Assembly (NCBI RefSeq): GCF_003696265.1
Contig: NZ_RFFH01000017.1
Location: 1 to 64,000, forward strand
Direction: 5' to 3'
DNA length: 64,000 bases
From: Nocardia stercoris
GTDB lineage: Bacteria; Actinomycetota; Actinomycetes; Mycobacteriales; Mycobacteriaceae
Shown: in pieces, positions 33,317 to 40,314 of the stretch
Layout of the letters: every line of letters starts with the position of its first letter
Position numbering within the stretch: position 1 is the first letter of the stretch
The notes under the pieces: model-generated
Seen by the model: only the letters and a program-made list of their open reading frames with translations
What the model was told of the DNA's origin: nothing
Databases searched by the model: none
Position numbers and translations under genes: made by a program

Positions 33317-33480
33317 TCAGCAAATGATCTGTGGACTGTTTTCATGGCGTTTACATGCGTCGAAGACCACGCAGGTGGTGGCGTCGGCGTAGAGCTTGCC
33401 GTCCTCGGTGCCGATGAGCTGGGCCTCAGCGTTCGCGATGGTCCCGCCGACGCGGATGGTCCGGTCGGTCGCGTGCAGTC
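33317..33480 (-). pseudogene. Hotdog thioesterase (PaaI-like) C-terminal remnant
   Basis: In the region between the receiver gene and the aldehyde dehydrogenase, one minus-strand frame reads LHATDRTIRVGGTIANAEAQ, then LIGTEDGKLYADATTCVVFD, and stops at 33317-33319; a TGA lies just upstream. This is the typical last third of a PaaI-type hotdog thioesterase (last strands and GKLYAxAxTxxVVF end). The catalytic helix is absent. It is a short relic of a lost gene. Confidence 0.6.
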
Positions 33481-33516
33481 ACCGCGATCTGGCCCGGGCG
33501 GTCGAGTGGGTAAGCC

Positions 33517-34899
33517 CTATCCGTCCGCGCCGATCCAGACGGTCTTGGCATTCATGAACTCTCGCATGCCGAGGTCGGACAGCTCGCGTCCGTAGCCGCT
33601 GCCTTTGATGCCACCGAAGGGGATCTCGGGGTAGCTGGTGGTGTTGCCGTTGATGAAGGCCATGCCCGACTGCACGTCGCGGACGAACAGTTCGCGTTCG
33701 GCCTCGTCCTCGCTCCACAGGTTCGATCCCAGGCCGTAGGGGTGCCCGTTGGCCTCCCGCAAGGCCGCCTCCAGGGAAGACACCGTCCACACCTGCGCGA
33801 CGGGACCGAAGACTTCCTCGTGGTACATCCGCATCGCCGGGGTCACGCCGGTCACCACGGTGGGTGGGTAGTACCAGCCGGGCCCGTCCGGACGTTCGCC
33901 GCCCACCAGTACCGTCGCGCCCTTGCCGACGGCGTCCTCGACATAGGACTCCACATCTCGCCGGCCGGATTCGGTGGCCAGCGGACCGACATCGGTGCCC
34001 TCAGCCGTCGGGTCGCCCACAACCAGCGCGCCCATCTTCGCCACGAACATCTCGAGGAACGCGTCCCCGATGTCCTGGTGTACGAAGAACCGCTTGCCGT
34101 TGATGCAGGACTGCCCGTTGTTCAGACATCGCGCCTTGACCGCGTTGTCGGTGGCCCGCTCCAGGTTCGCGGAGGGCATGACGATGAAGGGGTCGGAGCC
34201 TCCGAGCTCGAGGACCACCTTCTTGGTCACGTCGCCGGCGATGGCACCCACCGACCGCCCCGCCGGTTCACTGCCCGTCAGCGTCGCGGCCGCCACCCGC
34301 GGGTCGCGCAGCACCTGCTCCACCCTCCTCGAGGAGATCAGCAGAGTCTGGAACACGTCGTCCGGGAATCCTGCGCCACGGAAGAGTTCTTCCAGATACA
34401 GGGCGCACTGCGGCACGTTCGAGGCGTGCTTCAACAGTCCCACGTTCCCCGCCGTCAGGGCAGGCGCGGCGAACCGCATGACCTGCCACAACGGCAGATT
34501 CCACGGCATCACCGCGAGCACCACACCGATCGGCTGGTACGTCACGAACGTCTGCTTCGCACCCACGCGCCCGGCGTCACCGTTCACATCCCGCAAGAAC
34601 GCGGGACCCTGGTCGGCGTAGAAGCGCAGCCCGTGCACACACTTGGCTACTTCCTGCTCCGCCGCCCGCAGGGTCTTGCCCATTTCCGTGGTGATCATCC
34701 GGCTGACGCTCTGGGCCTCCTGCTCCAGACGTTCGGCCGCGTGCCGCAGCCATCCCGCCCGCTGCTCGACGCTCGTGAGCCGGTACGAGGCAGCCGCGGC
34801 CGCCGCCCGGGCGAGCTTGTCCTCCAGTTCCTCGGGAGTCAGTTCGTCGAACTTCCTGAGGACTTCACCAGTGACAGGGCTCGTCGTTGCGATAGCCAT
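33517..34899 (-). CDS. gabD1: NAD(P)-dependent succinate-semialdehyde dehydrogenase
   Basis: A 460-residue aldehyde dehydrogenase very similar to the mycobacterial GabD1 type. Shared features are MAIATTSPVTGEVLRKFDEL, VILAVMPWNLPLWQ in the form VVLAVMPWNLPLWQVMRFAA, GLLKHASNVPQCALYLEELF, LTGSEPAGRSVGAIAG, VLELGGSDPFIVMPSA with the catalytic glutamate and NNGQSCINGKRF with the active-site cysteine. It oxidises succinate semialdehyde to succinate, the last step of GABA degradation, and so could complement the amine cluster at 14-24 kb, although the two are 9 kb apart. It stands alone. Confidence 0.9.
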   Translation of the reverse strand: MAIATTSPVTGEVLRKFDELTPEELEDKLARAAAAAASYRLTSVEQRAGWLRHAAERLEQEAQSVSRMITTEMGKTLRAAEQEVAKCVHGLRFYADQGPAFLRDVNGDAGRVGAKQTFVTYQPIGVVLAVMPWNLPLWQVMRFAAPALTAGNVGLLKHASNVPQCALYLEELFRGAGFPDDVFQTLLISSRRVEQVLRDPRVAAATLTGSEPAGRSVGAIAGDVTKKVVLELGGSDPFIVMPSANLERATDNAVKARCLNNGQSCINGKRFFVHQDIGDAFLEMFVAKMGALVVGDPTAEGTDVGPLATESGRRDVESYVEDAVGKGATVLVGGERPDGPGWYYPPTVVTGVTPAMRMYHEEVFGPVAQVWTVSSLEAALREANGHPYGLGSNLWSEDEAERELFVRDVQSGMAFINGNTTSYPEIPFGGIKGSGYGRELSDLGMREFMNAKTVWIGADG

Positions 34900-35102
34900 T
34901 GGTTAACGGTACGGCGGCCTAATATGACACGCAATCACCGTTACGGTCTCGTCTCACCGCAGCGAAAGCGAGGCACACGTGATGCAGATGCGAGCAGCAC
35001 GCATGTTCGGACGCCAAGTGATCGTCTTCGAATGAAGCCCGCGGCTGCCTGCCGAGCGGAGCGAGATCACTTCCTCGTGGAGCGCACCCGCGGGCCGTCA
35101 TA

Positions 35103-35541
35103 ATGCGAGCACCGGCACAGGCTCATGCGGCAACAGAACTCGCGTCTTCCGGGCCAGGACTCAGTTCGACCCCTACGGCCCACGACGCGGCCACCCCGCA
35201 ACCAGCGCCCGACGCCGAGGGCTGGATCTGGCTGCCCGAGAACGTATTCCGCACCGCCTTCGCCCAGCATTCGACGCCCACCCAGCAGCGGGCACTGGCC
35301 GCGGCCCAGCGGCCCATCGCACCGGCGTGCATCGCGGTCCCGGTCGGTCGGCCGCTGTGGCACGACGTGCCCGCCTGGTATCTGGTCGCCGAGACGACCG
35401 CATGATCCCGGAAAAACCCAGCTCTTCATGGCCGAGCTGATGAACGCGCGAATCAGCAGACACCCGGTCGACCACATCCCCAGGGTCACGGCCCCGCACA
35501 CGGTCGCCGACCTGATCTGCGACGCCCACCCTGTCGCCTGA
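35103..35541 (+). pseudogene. Frameshifted alpha/beta hydrolase remnant (same subfamily as the array)
   Basis: The first frame encodes LPENVFRTAFAQHSTPTQQR, then AAAQRPIAPAC and LWHDVPAWYLVAE, the lid and penultimate strand of the hydrolase subfamily repeated at 36.7-40.2 kb. It stops at 35403-35405. The expected continuation appears split in the other two frames: DRMIP near 35396-35410, then KTQLFMAELMNARISRHPVD with HTVADLICDA up to 35541. Two frame changes therefore occur within about 20 bases. The first 100 or so residues with the GHSYGG elbow are also missing. Confidence 0.7.
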
Positions 35542-35585
35542 GCGGCCGGGCCGATCCCCGCTTCACACCCCGAGGAGAACAAGCC

Positions 35586-36440
35586 ATGAGCACTATCCGT
35601 TACTCGACCGCCGACGTCGACGGCTTCCGCATCTTCTACCGTGAGGCCGGAACGCCCGGAAAGCCCAAACTGCTTCTGCTGCACGGCTTTCCGACCTCCA
35701 GCCACATGTTCCGGGACCTGATTCCGCACCTGGCCGACGACTTCCACATCGTGGCACCCGATCTGCCCGGGTTCGGCCGCTCCGACATGCCCGAGCGCGA
35801 CCGGTTCGACTACACCTTCGACCACATCGCAGCGATCATCGACCGCTTCACCGAGATCGCCGAATTCGACCGCTACGCGATCTACGTCTTCGACTACGGC
35901 GCCCCCACCGGATTCCGGCTCGCCGTCGCACACCCCGAACGAATCACCGCCATCGTGTCGCAAAACGGCAACGCCTACACCGAAGGCCTCAGCGACAGCT
36001 GGAACCCCATCCGGGCGTACTGGGAATCCCCGACATCGGCCAACCGCGACGCGCTGCGGACGCTCCTGACCCCGGAAACCACCCACTGGCAATACACCCA
36101 CGGCGTCCCAGACGAGTCCGCGGTCTCACCCGACGGCATCGCCCTCGACAATCACTACCTGGCCCGTGCGGGCGCGCACGAGGTCCAGCTCGACCTGTTC
36201 CTGGACTACCGCACCAATGTCGCCCGCTATCCGGAATTCCAGGAGTATTTCCGCCGCCGCACTCCCCGGCTCCTTGCCGTATGGGGCAAGAACGATCCCT
36301 TCTTCCTGCCGGCCGGAGCCGAAGCCTTCCGACGCGACATCCCCGACGCACAGGTCCGCTTCTTCGACACCGGGCATTTCGCGCTCGAGACACATGCGGG
36401 CGAGATCGCCGAAGCGATCAGGAAATTCGTCACCGAATGA
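35586..36440 (+). CDS. Alpha/beta hydrolase, epoxide hydrolase / haloalkane dehalogenase-like
   Basis: A 284-residue alpha/beta hydrolase. LLLLHGFPTSSHMFRDLIPH is the oxyanion HGFP region, VAPDLPGFGRSDMP the conserved loop, and YVFDYGAPTGFRLA carries aspartate in the nucleophile position, as in epoxide hydrolases, haloalkane dehalogenases and fluoroacetate dehalogenases, instead of serine. The acid is likely in WGKNDPFF and the histidine in DTGHFALETH. A GAGGAGAAC box lies before the ATG. No regulator is adjacent. It should hydrolyse an epoxide or carbon-halogen bond; the substrate is not known. Confidence 0.85.
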   Translation: MSTIRYSTADVDGFRIFYREAGTPGKPKLLLLHGFPTSSHMFRDLIPHLADDFHIVAPDLPGFGRSDMPERDRFDYTFDHIAAIIDRFTEIAEFDRYAIYVFDYGAPTGFRLAVAHPERITAIVSQNGNAYTEGLSDSWNPIRAYWESPTSANRDALRTLLTPETTHWQYTHGVPDESAVSPDGIALDNHYLARAGAHEVQLDLFLDYRTNVARYPEFQEYFRRRTPRLLAVWGKNDPFFLPAGAEAFRRDIPDAQVRFFDTGHFALETHAGEIAEAIRKFVTE

Positions 36441-36473
36441 CCGAACTGTGGACCCGGGTACTCTCGGCCATGG

Positions 36474-36560
36474 TCCGCGTTCGATCACAGTGACCTCGGC
36501 GCCGAACCGGCGGTACATCTGGGCGAACTCCAGCCCGATGTAGCTGCCCCCGTCGAAGGT
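36474..36560 (-). pseudogene. FAD-dependent disulfide oxidoreductase fragment
   Basis: About 29 minus-strand codons read GGSYIGLEFAQMYRRFGAEV followed by TVIER, the NAD-binding motif (GGxYIGLExAxxxxRxGxxVTVxE) of mercuric reductase-like flavoproteins. Nothing before or after belongs to such a protein, so it is an internal fragment of a lost gene. The remaining 36561-36747 contains no recognisable gene. Confidence 0.6.
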
Positions 36561-36747
36561 CATTGTGTCGCTCGACATATGTGGCCCCTACAGATTCATG
36601 GCCAGGGCGGCGATGGCGAAACCGCCGCCCACCGCGAGGACATCCTCGGCCGATGCCACTGGGAGGTCTCGGCCGCCGGTCCGCGCGACCTGCGATCACG
36701 CCGAGTGCGGGGAGGACGCCGGGGTTCCGGAGAACCCCGGCGACGAC

Positions 36748-37605
36748 TCAGTTGGCGGTGCCGGCGTCGGCCTTCTCGATGAGGTCGGTGACAGCTTCGG
36801 GCTTGATGAGCATGATGAGGTGCGGGCCGTCCACCTCGACGGTCTGCGCTCCGGCGCGAGATGCCATGAATCGCTCCAAATTCGGTGCGATGGCGTCGTC
36901 CTGCTTTGCCACCATGTACCACGATTTGACGGTCTTCCAGGCCGGTGTGCCGGAGGGCTGGGTGGCCGAGGCCACGCTCAGCGGACGCTGCTCCACGGCC
37001 AGGGCCTGTGCCTGTGCCGGCTTCAGGAGGTTGTTCAGGAACACCGTGGGGTACTGAACCGGATCGATGGTCAATTCGGTGCCGGTGGTGCCGTCCGGCA
37101 GCGGATAGCTGGACGGGTTCGCGGGGACCGGCGGGATCTGCGACGCCTCGGGCCGGCCGTTGAGCGTCGCCAGCGAATCGCCCTGGTCGGGGGCGAACGC
37201 CGCAATATAGACCAGGGCCTTGACGTTCGGTGCGTCCACGGCGGCGTCGGTGATGACCGCGCCACCGTAGGAGTGGCCGACCAGGATGACCGGGCCCTTG
37301 ATCTGCTGCACCACCGAATGGATGTAGGCGGCATCGGAGGTCAACCCGCGCAACGGATTCGGCGGGGCGACCACCGGGTATCCGGCGGCCTGCAACTTCT
37401 CGACCACCGGTGTCCAGCCGGCCGCGTCGGCCCAGGCGCCGTGCACCAGCACCACGGTGGGCTTGGCGCTCGCCGGCGCCTGCTGCTGGGCCACCCCGGC
37501 GTGCGGGGAGGTGGCCTGCGCGGTGCCGGTCAGCGTGGCCGTGGCCAGCGTGGCCGCTGCCATCGCCGCGCCGACCGCTGTGGCGACCAGCTTGGGGTAT
37601 TTCAT
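36748..37605 (-). CDS. Secreted alpha/beta hydrolase (array member 1)
   Basis: A 285-residue exported hydrolase. The N-terminus MKYPKLVATAVGAAMAAATL with ATAQA-like cleavage around residue 32 is a Sec signal peptide. The mature part has VVLVHGAWADAAGWTPVVEK (oxyanion HGAW), VILVGHSYGGAVITDAA (nucleophile Ser in GHSYGG) and DGPHLIMLIKPEAVTDLI with the catalytic histidine. The start at 37605 has AGGAGA upstream. It is closely related to the lipoprotein hydrolase at 38584-39453 and more distantly to the two cytosolic copies. All four point the same way and lie downstream of a LuxR-type regulator. The substrate is unknown. Confidence 0.88.
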   Translation of the reverse strand: MKYPKLVATAVGAAMAAATLATATLTGTAQATSPHAGVAQQQAPASAKPTVVLVHGAWADAAGWTPVVEKLQAAGYPVVAPPNPLRGLTSDAAYIHSVVQQIKGPVILVGHSYGGAVITDAAVDAPNVKALVYIAAFAPDQGDSLATLNGRPEASQIPPVPANPSSYPLPDGTTGTELTIDPVQYPTVFLNNLLKPAQAQALAVEQRPLSVASATQPSGTPAWKTVKSWYMVAKQDDAIAPNLERFMASRAGAQTVEVDGPHLIMLIKPEAVTDLIEKADAGTAN

Positions 37606-37776
37606 GGTGCTCTCCTGCGTGTGTGGTGCCTTGCCGACTCCGCCGGTCACCGATGACCAGCGGCCATGACGTCCCGGTCGTTCGGCCGGTGATGTCACGA
37701 CATGGGCTGGGGCCACGCGATTGCGCAGCCCCAGCGGTGTCCCAGAGCCTTCTTTTGGGCCGGGAGCTGTTGTGTG

Positions 37777-38496
37777 TCAGAGCTTTTCGAGCGCATCCCG
37801 GATGAACTGAGCGGCGCGAGCGGGCTGAGCGATGAACGCGGTGTGGGAGCCATCGATCTCTTCGGTCGTGGCGCCCATCCGTTCAGCCATGAAGCGCTGG
37901 GCTTGCGGCGCAATGGCGTTGTCCTGCCGTGCGATCTGATACCAGCACGGTCGCGCCCTCCAGCCGGCCGCGGTGGCTTCCTCAGTGAAGGCGGCGGCCG
38001 CCAGCGGCCGGTGTGTGAGGTTCATGAGCCGGGCGAGGTCATCCGGCAGGTCGGCGCAGAATGTCTGGTGAAATCCGGCGCGGTCGATGTACAGATCAGG
38101 ACCACCGACCGCGCCGGGCGCGTCGTAGGACGTGGGTCGCACGGTGTCGGCGAGCATGGAGGGCGGGAACGGGGCCTGCACCGATGCGCAACTCTCGCCC
38201 ATGTCCGGGCTGAACGCCGCCAGATAGACCAAACCCACGACATTGTCGAGACCGTCCGATGCCTGCGTGATCACGGCACCGCCGTAGGAGTGCCCGACGA
38301 GCACCACCGGTCCCTCGATCGCGGCGGCGACCGCGCGCACGGCGGCCGCGTCTCCGGCCAGTCCACGAAGCGGGTTCGGTGGCGCCACGACCTGGTGTCC
38401 GGTGCCGGTGAGTTCAGCGATAACGCCGGCGAAGCCGGAAGCGTCGGCGAATGCCCCGTGGACCAGGACTATCGTCGGTGTCGTCGAATCGGTCAT
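37777..38496 (-). CDS. Cytosolic alpha/beta hydrolase (array member 2)
   Basis: A 239-residue hydrolase without signal peptide. TIVLVHGAFADASGFAGVIA is the oxyanion strand-loop, VVLVGHSYGGAVITQASDGL the nucleophile elbow with serine intact, and EEIDGSHTAFIAQPARAAQF carries the catalytic histidine. NPLRGLAGDAAAVRAV links it to the exported paralogues, which share the NPLRGLTSDAAY segment. It lies 88 bases from the lipoprotein paralogue and 171 bases from the secreted one, all on the minus strand, so co-transcription is possible. It belongs to the esterase/chloroperoxidase-like branch; substrate unknown. Confidence 0.87.
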   Translation of the reverse strand: MTDSTTPTIVLVHGAFADASGFAGVIAELTGTGHQVVAPPNPLRGLAGDAAAVRAVAAAIEGPVVLVGHSYGGAVITQASDGLDNVVGLVYLAAFSPDMGESCASVQAPFPPSMLADTVRPTSYDAPGAVGGPDLYIDRAGFHQTFCADLPDDLARLMNLTHRPLAAAAFTEEATAAGWRARPCWYQIARQDNAIAPQAQRFMAERMGATTEEIDGSHTAFIAQPARAAQFIRDALEKL

Positions 38497-38583
38497 CGTT
38501 ACTCCTGGATCGATGTGGATATCGGTGTGCGAGTTGCCGGGCCGTTCCGGATCCGCCTGCGGATGAGCATGGAAGGCCGGCGG

Positions 38584-39453
38584 CTATCGGCCGGTCGCCA
38601 CGGCGGCCTGTTCGATGAGTGTTGTAACCGCGTCCGGGTCGGTCGCCATGATCAGGTGCGGACCGTCGGCCTCGACAGTGTGGGCACCGGCCCGAGTAGC
38701 CATGAACCGCTCCAGGTCCGGGGCGATCGCACGGTCCTGCCGGGCGACCAGATACCACGACGGGATCGTCTTCCAGGCCGGTGCGCCGGACGGTTCGGTC
38801 GCCGCGGCGATACTCAGCGGCCGTTGCTCGACGGCGAGCGCCTGTTGCTGCTCAGCCGGCAGTTTGCCGTCGAGGAAGACGCTCGGGTACTGCGCGGGGT
38901 CGATGGTCAGCTCGGTGCCCGGTGGGGTCCCGTCTTGCGGGTACGGCGACGGGTTCGCCGGCACCGCGGGGATCTTCTTGCCCTGATCGCTGGAGTTGAG
39001 GGACGCCAGCGACTCGCCCTGATCGGGTACGAAGGCCGCGATATAGACCAGGGCCTTGACCTGTGAGTCACCGGTCGCGGCGTTGCTGATCACCGCGCCG
39101 CCGTAGGAGTGGCCGACCAGTACGACCGGTCCGTTGATCCGGTGCAGCACGCTCGAGAGGTAGGCGGCATCGGAGGTCAAGCCGCGCAATGGATTCGGCG
39201 GCGCCTCGACCCGGAATCCCGCCTGCTGCAGTTCGGTCACGACCGGTGTCCAGCCGGCCGCGTCCGCCCACGCTCCGTGTACCAGCACGATTGTCGGTTT
39301 CGGCCCGTGCCAGTCCGCGATCCCCGGGACCGAGGTGGAGCTCGACGCGGCGGGGGTGTGCGACGACGAGCACGAGGTGAGGGTCAGCGCCGAGGCCACG
39401 GCCAGGACGGCCGCCGCAGCCGCGACGCGCTTCGACCGAGCAGGGAGTTTCAT
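38584..39453 (-). CDS. Lipoprotein alpha/beta hydrolase (array member 3)
   Basis: A 289-residue hydrolase with a lipoprotein signal: a basic start (MKLPARSKR), a hydrophobic core and the lipobox LTLTSCSSS with cysteine at about 27, so it should be lipid-anchored outside the membrane. Catalytic elements are VLVHGAWADAAGWTPVVTEL, VVLVGHSYGGAVISNAATGD with the serine intact, and ADGPHLIMATDPDAVTTLI with the histidine. It is nearly a copy of the secreted paralogue at 36748-37605 apart from the export signal. Paralogues with different locations suggest the same reaction outside and inside the cell. Confidence 0.88.
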   Translation of the reverse strand: MKLPARSKRVAAAAAVLAVASALTLTSCSSSHTPAASSSTSVPGIADWHGPKPTIVLVHGAWADAAGWTPVVTELQQAGFRVEAPPNPLRGLTSDAAYLSSVLHRINGPVVLVGHSYGGAVISNAATGDSQVKALVYIAAFVPDQGESLASLNSSDQGKKIPAVPANPSPYPQDGTPPGTELTIDPAQYPSVFLDGKLPAEQQQALAVEQRPLSIAAATEPSGAPAWKTIPSWYLVARQDRAIAPDLERFMATRAGAHTVEADGPHLIMATDPDAVTTLIEQAAVATGR

Positions 39454-39523
39454 TGCAGCCGGTTCCTTGATCTGTGTGTATTCCGTTGTCGGAGAATGTT
39501 TTTCCGCTCCACGTCGTGACCGT

Positions 39524-40207
39524 TCATCGGGCGGCCGCGCGGATGAGGTCGGCTACCACCGCCGGCCGGGACAGGTGGACGGCGTGGCTGCCCGAGGTCA
39601 CCGCGACGGTCGCGCCGATCCGCTGGGCCATTGCCAGCTGCGCCGACGGCGGGATCATCCGGTCGCCGGTGACCTGCAGGTACCAGCTCGGCTTCGTCCG
39701 CCACGCCGCGGCACCGATGATCGCGCCGCACGCAGCCACGCCCCACGGCACCTGGGCGTCGGCGAGGAACGCGGCGTCGGCGGCGGCAAGGTCGGCGGCG
39801 AACACCGCGCGGAACTCGTTGCGATCCAGCACGAGCCCACCGTCGACCGGTGGAAGTATCGGCGGGCGAGGCACTGTCGCTCCGAGTCCGGCCAGCAGCG
39901 TTTCCACCGACTCGCCCGTGTCCGGTGCGAACGCCGCCAGATACACCAGTGAGGTCACCGCCTCGTGCAAACCCGCCTCGGTGATGACGGCACCGCCGTA
40001 GCCCTGACCGACCAGCACCGCCGGCCGGTCGAGGTCGTCGAGGACCGCGCAGGTGGCGTCGGCGTCGCCGTGCAGGGATCGGGTGGAGTGCTGCACGATC
40101 CGTACGGTGTGGCCGGTCGCGGTGAGTTCGTCGTAGACCGCGCGCCAGCTCGAGCCGTCCACGAAGGCGCCGTGGACGAGTACTACGGTCGTGCCGGTGT
40201 GGGGCAT
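39524..40207 (-). CDS. Alpha/beta hydrolase lacking the catalytic serine (array member 4)
   Basis: A 227-residue member of the array with the fold intact: TTVVLVHGAFVDGSSWRAVY, LVYLAAFAPDTGESV and a C-terminal TSGSHAVHLSRPAVVADLIR with the histidine. The nucleophile elbow, however, reads VLVGQGYGGAV where the other copies read VGHSYGGAV: His is Gln and the nucleophilic Ser is Gly, confirmed codon by codon (CAG GGC). Serine hydrolysis is therefore not expected. It may bind a ligand, act by another mechanism, or be losing function. It is the first array gene after the LuxR-type regulator, 107 bases away. Confidence 0.85.
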   Translation of the reverse strand: MPHTGTTVVLVHGAFVDGSSWRAVYDELTATGHTVRIVQHSTRSLHGDADATCAVLDDLDRPAVLVGQGYGGAVITEAGLHEAVTSLVYLAAFAPDTGESVETLLAGLGATVPRPPILPPVDGGLVLDRNEFRAVFAADLAAADAAFLADAQVPWGVAACGAIIGAAAWRTKPSWYLQVTGDRMIPPSAQLAMAQRIGATVAVTSGSHAVHLSRPAVVADLIRAAAR

Positions 40208-40314
40208 CGGCTGGCTCCTCGGTGGCGATCCGGTGTGGATGTCACCGAATCTAGAGTCGCGCCGAGCAGGTCGAACCCGTCATTCGACGTAGGTGACCTA
40301 CGTATTTCACCGCC

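Noticed and set aside
36590..36740. Minus-strand stretch translating as GRDLPVASAEDVLAVGGGFA
   Set aside because: It looks somewhat like a protein end, but I could not assign a family, and an in-frame stop cuts it off from both sides.
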